A DNA stretch of 64,000 nt. Source: Prevotella sp. UBA6994. GTDB lineage: Bacteria; Bacteroidota; Bacteroidia; Bacteroidales; Bacteroidaceae. The stretch lies in contig DJXW01000011.1 of assembly GCA_002449845.1 (NCBI GenBank), positions 1,375-65,374 of the forward strand, in the 5' to 3' direction. The notes beneath the pieces were generated by a model. It had not been told where the DNA came from, ran no database searches, and worked only from the letters and a program-made list of their open reading frames with translations. Below, piece after piece: positions 53,380 to 61,822 of the stretch. Made by a program: the position numbers and the translations under genes. Position 1 is the first letter of the stretch. Every line of letters starts with the position of its first letter.

Positions 53380-55059
53380 ATGGTTAAGAAATATATAGGA
53401 ATTTCTCTCGTAGCCTTGTGCTTAGGTCTGACATCTTGCGACGACTTCTTAGACAAGCTGCCCGACAATCGTACCGAGGCCAATACGGAGGAAAAGATTA
53501 TCAAGCTACTTGTATCTGCATATCCCACACATGACCACATGGCATTTACGGAATATGCATCAGACAACGTAGATGACATGGGAGCCAACAATCCCAATAC
53601 AGAACGTTTCTTGGATGAGATTTACGGTTGGATAGACGTAACCGAACGTGACAACCAAGACCCAGAGAGCTACTGGATGGATCTCTATCAGTGTATAGAG
53701 ACAGCCAACATGGCATTAGAGGGCATTGAGTCGATGGGCGGTGCTACCACCACCAAGCTGAAAGAGATGCAGGCTGAGGCATTGATGTGCCGTGCTTACG
53801 CTCACTTCATGCTCGTCAACGTGTTTGCTACCCACTATAACGCAAACGACCCTGACGCTTTGGGTGTTTCTTACGTAACAGAAACAGAGAAAGAGCTGAA
53901 CCCCAAGTATGAGCGTGAGACTGTTCACCAGAACTATGCTCATATCCAGGAAGACTTGGAAGCTGCCCTGCCCTACGTTGGCGACAGCTACTACAACGTG
54001 CCTAAGTATCACTTCAACAGAAATGCCGCTTACGCATTCGCCACTCGCTTCTATCTCTATTATGAGAAATACGACAAGGCTATCGAGTATGCCAACAAAG
54101 TATTGGGCACAAATCCTCAAACCATGCTGCGCGACTGGGCTGTACTGAACACCATGCCCGATGGAACTCGCTATCAGCAAGATCCTACCACGAACCATGT
54201 GATTCAGACTACACTCAACTGCAACTTATTGTTGCATACCTCTTATTCTTCTCAAGGTGTTTACTTTGGTGGATTCTCCACAGGTCACCGTTATTCCCAC
54301 TGTGCCTACTTAGGCGAAAACGAGACCATCAGTGCGTTGGCAAAATTATGGAATCCGGTAAACGGTTCTAACGCTGACTATGCTTATCTTGTGAAGCGAT
54401 ATTCAGGAACCAACATGGACGCATGGTCACAGTGGCGTATGCCGTATTTATTTGAAATCACAGACCCAGTGGCTAACATTGGTTTTTCTCATACTGTTTA
54501 CGCTGCTTTCACGGGTGACGAGGTGTTGCTCAACCGTGCAGAGGCTTACATCATGCAGAAGAACTACGACAAGGCTTGCGAAGACATGACCATTTGGTTG
54601 CGCAATGTAGTTGCTGCCAGATACAATACCATTACGTTAGATACCGCAAGAGTGAACAACTTCATGAAAGGGATGGCTTACGCTTACGATGAGGAAGGTA
54701 AAGCTAAGGCTGGCATCAACTCTTCGCTCAAGAAGCACCTGCATCCTAAGTTTACCATTGATAAAGAAGGCTCTGACCAAGAAAACATGATCCAACTCGT
54801 ACTTGCCATGCGCCGTTACGAGACCTTGCATGAGGGTAAGCGTTGGTTCGACATCAAGCGTTGGGGCATTGAGATTCCAAGACGCGTGATGAACGGTGAT
54901 GGTGTACCAGAAAAGATTGTTGACTGGCTCGTGGTTGACGACCCACGCCGTGCTATCCAGATTCCACAAAAGGTACGCGAGGCTGGCTATACGCCTAACC
55001 CACGTCCCGGAAAGCCTGTCGGAGGCGACCAGATTGTTAATGTTATAGCTCAAGATTAA
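53380..55059 (+). CDS. SusD/RagB-family nutrient-binding lipoprotein
   Basis: A 559-residue lipoprotein, lipobox LTSC (LCLGLTSCDDFLDKLPDNRT). TPR-like helices are typical of SusD (EALMCRAYAHFMLVNVFATH; GDEVLLNRAEAYIMQKNYDK), and the C-terminal ETLHEGKRWFDIKRWGIEIP is the family's signature. It forms the lid of the SusC transporter upstream (31 nt). Confidence 0.95.
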   Translation: MVKKYIGISLVALCLGLTSCDDFLDKLPDNRTEANTEEKIIKLLVSAYPTHDHMAFTEYASDNVDDMGANNPNTERFLDEIYGWIDVTERDNQDPESYWMDLYQCIETANMALEGIESMGGATTTKLKEMQAEALMCRAYAHFMLVNVFATHYNANDPDALGVSYVTETEKELNPKYERETVHQNYAHIQEDLEAALPYVGDSYYNVPKYHFNRNAAYAFATRFYLYYEKYDKAIEYANKVLGTNPQTMLRDWAVLNTMPDGTRYQQDPTTNHVIQTTLNCNLLLHTSYSSQGVYFGGFSTGHRYSHCAYLGENETISALAKLWNPVNGSNADYAYLVKRYSGTNMDAWSQWRMPYLFEITDPVANIGFSHTVYAAFTGDEVLLNRAEAYIMQKNYDKACEDMTIWLRNVVAARYNTITLDTARVNNFMKGMAYAYDEEGKAKAGINSSLKKHLHPKFTIDKEGSDQENMIQLVLAMRRYETLHEGKRWFDIKRWGIEIPRRVMNGDGVPEKIVDWLVVDDPRRAIQIPQKVREAGYTPNPRPGKPVGGDQIVNVIAQD

Positions 55060-55069
55060 GTATCAAGTT

Positions 55070-56020
55070 ATGAAAAAGAATATTAAATACATATTGCCGC
55101 TGATGTTGCTCACACTTGGTTTGGTATCTTGCGAGAAAGACGAAATCAAGAGCGAAAGCGTAATCACTGCTGACAGTTACAAGCAGAATGCCTTCGACAA
55201 ATGGTTAGAGGCAAACTTCATCAATCCCTATAACATTGACTTCAAGTATCGTTATGAGGAGATTGAAAGCGATTTGAACTACTACACCGTACCTGCACAG
55301 ATGGAAAACTCCATCATCATGGCACACTTGGTGAAGTATCTATGTGTAGAGACCTACAATGAGGTGGCTGGTATCAACTTCACCCGCCAAAACTTCCCTA
55401 AGATGTTTTATCTCATCGGTACTTGGGAGTTCCGCAACAACGGAAGCTACATTCTCGGTACGGCTGAAGCTGGAAAGAAAATCTTGTTGTCGGGTATCAA
55501 TTACTTAGGCGATGTGATGAATGGCTCATACGACCCAACAATGAGCTTAGCTGATGGATTGAACCACTATTACATCAAGACCATCCACCACGAGTTTACC
55601 CACATCTTGAACCAGACGCAAGACTTTCCTACGTCGTTCAGAGAGGTAACACCTGCTTCTTACGTGTCAGACAGCCAGTTCTCTGAGCCATTTATTAATG
55701 TATATTTGAGCCGCGGCTTCATTACAGCTTACGCACAAACCAACTACAACGAGGACTTTGCCGAAATGGTATCTGAGTATGTAACCCACACCCCAGAGTG
55801 GTGGGAAAGCCAGATGAAGGCTGCTGAGACAATGTATGAGGACGATAGGGAACAGACACAAACGGGACGTGCACTCATCGAGCAGAAACTCGACATCATG
55901 CGTGCTTACATGCACGATACATGGGGCATCGACATCGATGTACTGCGCGACTGCATCCTCCGTCGTCAGGCTAATATAACAGACGGCTTAATTAACTTAA
56001 CCGACTTAACCGTTGAATAA
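55070..56020 (+). CDS. SusCD-associated zinc metallohydrolase lipoprotein
   Basis: A 316-residue lipoprotein, lipobox GLVSCEKD. Zinc motif HEFTH (H174-H178, preceded by another His) with a downstream helix (NEDFAEMVSEYVTHTPEWW) likely supplying the third ligand. It matches the family of substrate-import-associated zinc metallohydrolases that sit in SusCD operons. It probably cleaves a peptide or protein substrate or cargo at the cell surface before import. It starts 10 nt after the SusD stop. Confidence 0.88.
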   Translation: MKKNIKYILPLMLLTLGLVSCEKDEIKSESVITADSYKQNAFDKWLEANFINPYNIDFKYRYEEIESDLNYYTVPAQMENSIIMAHLVKYLCVETYNEVAGINFTRQNFPKMFYLIGTWEFRNNGSYILGTAEAGKKILLSGINYLGDVMNGSYDPTMSLADGLNHYYIKTIHHEFTHILNQTQDFPTSFREVTPASYVSDSQFSEPFINVYLSRGFITAYAQTNYNEDFAEMVSEYVTHTPEWWESQMKAAETMYEDDREQTQTGRALIEQKLDIMRAYMHDTWGIDIDVLRDCILRRQANITDGLINLTDLTVE

Positions 56021-56035
56021 TAAAAAAGAACGATT

Positions 56036-57565
56036 ATGAACAAGAATATTTTCATTAAATTCCTGCTTCTGGCTCTTCCGGCATTGATGCTGACATCATG
56101 TCTGAAAGACCAGGAAGACATTTTCCCCGATTCTGCATCGGCACGCGTCTCGAAGTATCTTGACAATACAAAGAGGGTGCTCACCAGTGCAGAAAACGGA
56201 TGGGTGCTCAACTACTTCCCCGACCGTAACCAGAGCTATGGTGGCTACTCTTACACGATGTCATTCGATGAAGACAATGCCAAGATCTATTGTGAATTGG
56301 CAGACGATGTATTAGAACCCATTACCACCACCTATACGCTGAAGAACGAAGACGGTCCCGTGTTGATGTTTGATACATACAATGAGTATATGCACTATTT
56401 TGCCACACCTACCGGTTCATCTGGTGCGGGTGGTTACGAGGCATACGATGGCGACTTCATCTTCATCATCATGAACATTAGCGAGGATGAAAAGACTATC
56501 ACGCTGAAAGGTAACCGTTCTGGTAACATCCTGTATATGCACAAATTGGAAGGACAGACTCCTGAGTCTTATCAGTCTGTCATGAAGGAATACAAGGACA
56601 ATCTGGTATTCGACAAGGCTGCTGGTACGATAGACGGAGCTAACAGTATGCTCTACATCAATGCTGCAAGACGCAACATCAGGATTCAGACTCCTGATAC
56701 TACCGTCAGCGCTCCTTTCTGTTTCTTATCTGATGGTCTTACTTTATATCAGCCTATTCATGTAGCAGGAAAAGAAGTAAGTTCGTTCGCATACAATGAA
56801 GACAAAGGTACTTTCACCATCGTTGGTACCGATGTTGTATATACGGGATTGCTCATTCCAGAAATTGTAATTAATAATGTGGGCAGCACCATTACCACAG
56901 GCAACGCAGAGACTTCGTTCACCTATACCTTCAACTTGGCTGACCAGTTCAAATATACACCAGACGTAGATTGGATCACCGTTTCTGCGAATGGCAAGCA
57001 ACTGACCGTGAACATTGCCGCCAACACTACCGGCAACCCACGTAATGGCAATATCATCGTAGAGGCTAATGGCGAGAAAGCCACCATCAGTGTTTCTCAG
57101 ATGGAAGTAACCGACTTGTTGGGCAACTACGTGATGGCGTGTGTCGACAATAAAAATAAACCATATACATACAGTGCTAACATCAGTCAGGCTGGCGATG
57201 ACTTTGCTCTTACGCTCTATTATCCCAATACCAATTGGCCACAAACCATCATGATGAAATGGAATGAGGATGAGACACGATTCGAGATGCAGTCGGGTCA
57301 GACACTTGGTACTCTCGGTAGATACGTCTCGTTCTTATGCTTTACTGATGATATCTTTGATTATTGGACCAGCACAAGCAAGGCTGCAACAGGTTACATC
57401 ATCCCATCGCTCAATGCAGACGGTAAGGTGGTGCTCTCTGTTGGTGGTACCTTCGGCTCTTCGACAATTGGTGGATTGTGTATCTTGGTTGGTAACGACG
57501 ATGTTATCGAGAACGTCTTGGGATATTATGACGTATTCTTGCAAATAGCTTTTACTAAACAATAA
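56036..57565 (+). CDS. DUF4302 lipoprotein with BACON domain
   Basis: A 509-residue lipoprotein, lipobox MLTSC. The N-terminal DUF4302 region (about 25-270: RVLTSAENGWVLNYFPDRNQ; SYTMSFDEDNAKIYCELADD) is regularly found with SusCD and the zinc metallohydrolase. A BACON beta-sandwich follows (about 285-365: TPDVDWITVSANGKQLTVNI; GNPRNGNIIVEANGEKATIS), then a C-terminal beta domain (about 370-509). It is probably a surface ligand-binding protein. Confidence 0.85.
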   Translation: MNKNIFIKFLLLALPALMLTSCLKDQEDIFPDSASARVSKYLDNTKRVLTSAENGWVLNYFPDRNQSYGGYSYTMSFDEDNAKIYCELADDVLEPITTTYTLKNEDGPVLMFDTYNEYMHYFATPTGSSGAGGYEAYDGDFIFIIMNISEDEKTITLKGNRSGNILYMHKLEGQTPESYQSVMKEYKDNLVFDKAAGTIDGANSMLYINAARRNIRIQTPDTTVSAPFCFLSDGLTLYQPIHVAGKEVSSFAYNEDKGTFTIVGTDVVYTGLLIPEIVINNVGSTITTGNAETSFTYTFNLADQFKYTPDVDWITVSANGKQLTVNIAANTTGNPRNGNIIVEANGEKATISVSQMEVTDLLGNYVMACVDNKNKPYTYSANISQAGDDFALTLYYPNTNWPQTIMMKWNEDETRFEMQSGQTLGTLGRYVSFLCFTDDIFDYWTSTSKAATGYIIPSLNADGKVVLSVGGTFGSSTIGGLCILVGNDDVIENVLGYYDVFLQIAFTKQ

Positions 57566-57578
57566 ATCTTGAAGCAAT

Positions 57579-58955
57579 ATGAAAAAGATATTTAGTATTA
57601 TCGCATTGCTCGCAGGCGTGACCATGTTCACGTCCTGCGGCGAAGACGATGCCACCTATACAGCCCCCACCCCACTTGAGGTTTCCAACGTTGAGGTGTT
57701 GTTTGAATCACAAGGTGGAACGGGTACCATTACGGTTAATTCGTCTGCTGCATTAGAGGCAACCACCTCTTCTACTTGGCTTACCCTTGCCGTAGAAGGC
57801 AATAAGGTAACGGCTACTGCCACTGTCAACCCCACTCTGGATGGTCGTTCTGCTAAGATTAACCTCAAGGCTGGCGGCGCAGAGACCACGGTTACTGCTA
57901 CCCAGAAAGGTAGTGTCTATGGTATTGCAGGTGGCACAGAATACACCATCTCTGACACGCTTAACGCATACGTCTATATCCCCGTGGTACAAGACGCAGG
58001 AGTGACAGTGAAGAGCCTCACTGATTGGTTGAAGGCTTCATACAATGCCGAGGCTGACCAGATTGAAGTGGTGGCTGCATCTAACGACGAAGAAACTCCA
58101 CGTGTGGGATATGTTGCCTTTGAGACGGGTGTCGTAAAAGATACCATTACCATCACGCAGCAAGGTATGCAGTTTACCATCGCTACGCAGGCCATCACCA
58201 TGACCAACGAGGGTGGCAAACAAAACATCGACGTTACTTGTTCTAAGAATGTGACCATCGAATCTACCGTTGACTGGATTACTGCTGCATACAGCAAAGG
58301 AAGCAAGCAAATCCAAGTGAACGTAAGTGCTAACACGGGCAATCCACGTAGAGGCATCGTCAACGTTACTTCTGGCAGCAGCACCAAGCAAATCGTGATA
58401 AGCCAGTTTAACGCAGAGCAGATGTTTGGCAGGTACGTCTTCGGATATACTGATGAAAAGGGAGACAATGGCTTCTATGCAACTCTGACCGAGAACGCAC
58501 TAACCATTGACCAATACGGTTGGTCTATCCCCGTTACCGTTGACAAATCTACCATGACAGTATCATTGCAGAGCGGTAGCTTCATAGGTACATATAGCAC
58601 CTATTTCCTCTACCTGATCTTCATGGATGCAGAGGGTAACTATTGGACAGCTTCCTCTACCGATGCAACATCAACCTTGACATTAGGATTGGTTGACATT
58701 GGCGAAGGTCAGGTTACCTTATATGGTGAATTTGGTGGAACGTTTGGTTCTTCAAACTACCCCATTGGATGCTTTCTCTTCTCTGCATTCAGCGAGCAGA
58801 AACTTGACGTAGCAAGTGGTGGTCCATATCTTGGTGACTTAGTCACATGCTACTATCCATCATTGATGAAAATCCCAGAGACTGGCGGTGGTGAAGGTGT
58901 AAAGGGTAAGCGCATCCGCAGCAACTCCGTTCCCCTTTCTCTCAAGAGAAGATAA
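57579..58955 (+). CDS. Lipoprotein with tandem BACON domains
   Basis: A 458-residue lipoprotein, lipobox FTSCGEDD. Three BACON-like modules in series (about 35-115 with TSSTWLTLAVEGNKVTATAT; about 120-200 with LTDWLKASYNAEADQIEVVA; about 205-280 with TVDWITAAYSKGSKQIQVNV), then a C-terminal beta domain similar to that of the preceding protein (GSFIGTYSTYFLYLIFMDAE). BACON modules bind carbohydrate or mucin, or act as spacers. Last gene of the operon; a terminator follows. Confidence 0.85.
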   Translation: MKKIFSIIALLAGVTMFTSCGEDDATYTAPTPLEVSNVEVLFESQGGTGTITVNSSAALEATTSSTWLTLAVEGNKVTATATVNPTLDGRSAKINLKAGGAETTVTATQKGSVYGIAGGTEYTISDTLNAYVYIPVVQDAGVTVKSLTDWLKASYNAEADQIEVVAASNDEETPRVGYVAFETGVVKDTITITQQGMQFTIATQAITMTNEGGKQNIDVTCSKNVTIESTVDWITAAYSKGSKQIQVNVSANTGNPRRGIVNVTSGSSTKQIVISQFNAEQMFGRYVFGYTDEKGDNGFYATLTENALTIDQYGWSIPVTVDKSTMTVSLQSGSFIGTYSTYFLYLIFMDAEGNYWTASSTDATSTLTLGLVDIGEGQVTLYGEFGGTFGSSNYPIGCFLFSAFSEQKLDVASGGPYLGDLVTCYYPSLMKIPETGGGEGVKGKRIRSNSVPLSLKRR

Positions 58956-58975
58956 TAAATCTATAGCATATATTC

Positions 58976-59010
58976 AAAAAAGTGGCTTCTTTGCGAAGCC
59001 ACTTTTTTTT
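58976..59010 (+). terminator. Intrinsic terminator of the SusC operon
   Basis: AGTGGCTTC (58981-58989) and GAAGCCACT (58995-59003) form a 9-bp stem with a 5-nt loop, flanked by A-run and T8. Confidence 0.92.
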
Positions 59011-59283
59011 GTTACCATCCGCTACTAACCAACACTGAAAGTGTCTAAGTTCGATAACCGTGGGTGCGCAGTACTCACGGACAGATGAAGGACAGTTTCA
59101 GCGTCTCTACCGATGCACGAAATCTTCCTACGTACATTACTATTCAGATGAAAAACCTGAAATCCTTGAATCCTTAGACTTTTTAAAATTGAAGATTGAA
59201 AATTGAAATTGTGTATGTGGTCGGTATCAATTAATAATCATGCAATATGGAAAGATATCGATAAAAAAATGGCTGCACGGAAA

Positions 59284-59527
59284 GATGCCGATAGGCATCA
59301 GATGTCAGTAGCCAGCCATACAGCCGTGCCGATAGGTACGGCAAAATGGCTGGGATTGAGAGTTGGATGTGAATATATGCCCAGCCCTTGGGTTAGGGAC
59401 ACAGTTAACCATATCGCCTACCTATGGCAGGCTTTCCCTCACGCCCAACCTTCCTTTCCAGCCATTTCGCCATACCTATCGGCACGGCTGTATGGCTGGC
59501 TACCAACATCGGATACCTACGGCATCC
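59284..59527. repeat. Long imperfect inverted repeat (~70-nt arms)
   Basis: Arms 59284-59353 and 59458-59527 around a ~104-nt centre. The core 31 nt (59308-59338 and 59473-59503) is a perfect match, containing CATACAGCCGTGCCGATAGG and its complement. No transposase is near. It is MITE-like or encodes a structured RNA. Confidence 0.85.
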
Positions 59528-59599
59528 CTTCTCTTCCCCCGCTCTATACCTTCTCATTCCTTGATCTATGCTTTCTCCCCTCTCACCTCTTCCATCTTA

Positions 59600-59669
59600 C
59601 CTCTCACCTCTCACTTCTCACCCCTCACCACTCATCCCTCACCCCTCATCCCTCACCCCTCACCTCTCA
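59600..59669. repeat. 7-bp tandem repeat, 10 units
   Basis: Ten consecutive heptamers of form NNNCTCA (cctctca, cctctca, cttctca, cccctca, ccactca, tccctca, cccctca, tccctca, cccctca, cctctca), adjoining the end of dispersed-element copy B. Confidence 0.9.
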
Positions 59670-60056
59670 CACCTATTTCCTCTGAAAAACCACGACAAAA
59701 AATTTTCGTGAAAAATATCAAAGGAGATATTACAGAAGCTAAATTGATGATTTCACATCACAAAACATCAAGTTTTTACACGTAAAGTATATAGTTATTG
59801 CCGTAACTATATATGTTACGAGCATAACTATATATGTTAGCACGCTAACTGAATATGTTATAAATACCAAAAAACAACGTTTTTTCTGCATAAACAGTCA
59901 ATTTTGGATGTATAAACATACATACAATTTCATAAGACACTATGTATCAATGGATTATAAAATCATTCAAAAATCGTCTTTTTTTTGACCAAGGGAAGAG
60001 TTGGTGAAGAATATCGCAAACTGGAGAGCCCTTTTTATCACTTTTTCATGACAAAT
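59665..60056 (-). repeat. Dispersed ~390-bp intergenic element, copy B
   Basis: Reverse-complement counterpart of 43103-43492. The three palindromes are conserved (for example GTTAGC-AC-GCTAAC on the + strand, 59836-59849), as are the TTTCACGAAAA segment and the near-identical outer 70 nt. It too lies between converging genes. Confidence 0.85.
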
Positions 60057-60142
60057 GTTGAGTGAATAAACGTTGAGTGTTTAGCGTTTAGTGTTTAGTG
60101 ACGAATAGCTACGGCTGCTTGCTTCTCAATTTGCAAGACATA

Positions 60143-60170
60143 TCTCTCACCCCTCACCTCTCACCTCTCA
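60143..60170. repeat. 7-bp tandem repeat, 4 units
   Basis: tctctca, cccctca, cctctca, cctctca; same heptamer family as 59600-59669. Confidence 0.8.
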
Positions 60171-60200
60171 CTACTATTCTCTTGCTTCTTCAAAAACAGA

Positions 60201-60239
60201 AATGAGGACCCGGCAAACAATTATTGCCGAGTCCTCATT
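60201..60239 (-). terminator. Terminator hairpin of the - strand SusCD operon
   Basis: AATGAGGACCCGGCAA pairs with TTGCCGAGTCCTCATT (one mismatch), 7-nt loop, 59 nt after the last gene. The U-run on the - strand is interrupted. Confidence 0.7.
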
Positions 60240-60297
60240 CAAGAATTTCTATTTACGGTTCTCACGAACCTTGTATAGACAATCTATTAACTGTTTC

Positions 60298-61791
60298 TTA
60301 AGGAACCAAAACAATCTTCGTAACCGTGAGGCCGTCACCTTGTAGGATGATAGCCGTATTACTCCAACCGTCAGAGATTTCGCCACTGATACACTTCAGC
60401 ATGTCTTCAGTGACAGGCACCTCTATGGTCTCTGCATCACCTGCCCAATCGTTGCAAGAAACGCCGGCAAATGAGCCCCAGTTAGGATTATTCCACTGGA
60501 TTTGACCCGTTGTACCAACTTCCTTATAGACGATGAACTTAGAGCTTGTACTCAATTTAAGAGTCTCGATAGCTGGGTCGCCCATGCCACGCATGATACG
60601 AATCTTACCTGCGTCATCACTCCAAGAGGGTTTGTAAGGATACTGCAGTGTAGGTTCGGTATTACTGCCTTCGTTCTGATATACCGTGAACGCCTTGATA
60701 TCATACTCTGATGGTCCACCCTGACCTTCTTCTACCCATACCTCTTCCATGAAGTAGAGCTCAAGTGGCGTATATCCACCACCAGTCAAGAGCAGATGCT
60801 GCTGGTCAAGTACATCGAGGATAGGATCGCCATCGAAATTGATAGCAATGTCATAGGTTCCGTCTCCATTGTCAATAATACGCTCATTGCCTGTAGAAAT
60901 ATCTGCACCTGTCCAAGTGGTAGTCCACCAGCCAGTGGTAATACGCATCTGTACCCAGTCGCTACCTTGAGCATGGAGATAGAACGTACCAGACTTCATC
61001 TTATCCCAAACATCCTGTGGAACGGTATAGCACTCCTCACCTGTTGAATTGCTCTCTGGTGCGAAGCGATACTCACCACCCCAATTGATGGCACCTAATG
61101 AACCATTATTCTTCCAGATAATGGTCTTCACAGTCTCCCAGTGTCCAGTAGCGGCAGGTTCGTATGCAAATTCAGGCATTTCGATTTTCTGTCCGTCGTA
61201 TGTATGGATAATACCCTTGAAAGTACCCGTATAGATATTCGTCTTTGGCAAACGGAAGACGAGGTTGCTGGTACCCTTGCGATAGAAATCCTTATGGTCG
61301 ATGAGCATAGGATTACCTTCTGCATCGAGCAACTCTACCCCATTGATGAACTCCAAGTCGGTACCAAACACGGTAATCAACTCATTACCTGTAGCCGTTT
61401 CACCAGGTTGTTTAGAATAACCCGTCACGTTAGTATGTCCCAATGTCAATGGCAAGCGTGACTCAGCCTGATCAGTGGCAGTGTGCACGATAATCTTACC
61501 ACCCTCTGCGGGAATACCATTAGGAGCATTGACCTTGATCATGTCGTCGTTGACAATCTCGAAATTAGTCACCTTCAAACCTCCAGGAAATTCTATTTCA
61601 GTAACATCATTGAAGCCAGAACCATTGATGGTCATCGGCTGATTGGCTACCACCTTCGTCGGGAAGAACACTTTGATGCCCAATCCGACGTTAGCAGAAC
61701 CATTGTCGTCATCATCAGAACATGCCGCAAAAGTGATACCAATGAGAACCACTGCAAGCAGTGCGCTTAGATAATTGATTATATGCTTCAT
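60298..61791 (-). CDS. IPT/TIG glycan-binding lipoprotein
   Basis: A 497-residue surface lipoprotein (signal ending FAACSDDDD). Two IPT/TIG beta-sandwich domains (about 38-115: IKVFFPTKVVANQPMTINGS; about 118-205: GYSKQPGETATGNELITVFG) precede a C-terminal carbohydrate-binding-like region (about 210-497) with Trp-rich WWTTTWTGADISTGN. This is the usual surface glycan-binding partner in the third position of a SusC-SusD-SGBP locus. It lies 31 nt after SusD. The glycan is unknown. Confidence 0.88.
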   Translation of the reverse strand: MKHIINYLSALLAVVLIGITFAACSDDDDNGSANVGLGIKVFFPTKVVANQPMTINGSGFNDVTEIEFPGGLKVTNFEIVNDDMIKVNAPNGIPAEGGKIIVHTATDQAESRLPLTLGHTNVTGYSKQPGETATGNELITVFGTDLEFINGVELLDAEGNPMLIDHKDFYRKGTSNLVFRLPKTNIYTGTFKGIIHTYDGQKIEMPEFAYEPAATGHWETVKTIIWKNNGSLGAINWGGEYRFAPESNSTGEECYTVPQDVWDKMKSGTFYLHAQGSDWVQMRITTGWWTTTWTGADISTGNERIIDNGDGTYDIAINFDGDPILDVLDQQHLLLTGGGYTPLELYFMEEVWVEEGQGGPSEYDIKAFTVYQNEGSNTEPTLQYPYKPSWSDDAGKIRIMRGMGDPAIETLKLSTSSKFIVYKEVGTTGQIQWNNPNWGSFAGVSCNDWAGDAETIEVPVTEDMLKCISGEISDGWSNTAIILQGDGLTVTKIVLVP

Positions 61792-61822
61792 AATTTTCAG
61801 TTTTCAAATTTCAATTTTCAAT

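Larger units (their letters stand above)
58956..60297. other. 1.3-kb gene-free, repeat-rich convergent junction
   Basis: No credible gene. It holds, in order, a terminator, a 244-nt inverted repeat, a 7-bp tandem array, the reverse copy of the dispersed element, a second 7-bp array and a terminator (each listed). Confidence 0.8.

Noticed and set aside
59203..59785. Two overlapping + strand frames of 140-160 codons
   Set aside because: They run through the inverted repeat and the heptamer array; the translated Ser/Pro/His repeats simply reflect the DNA repeats.
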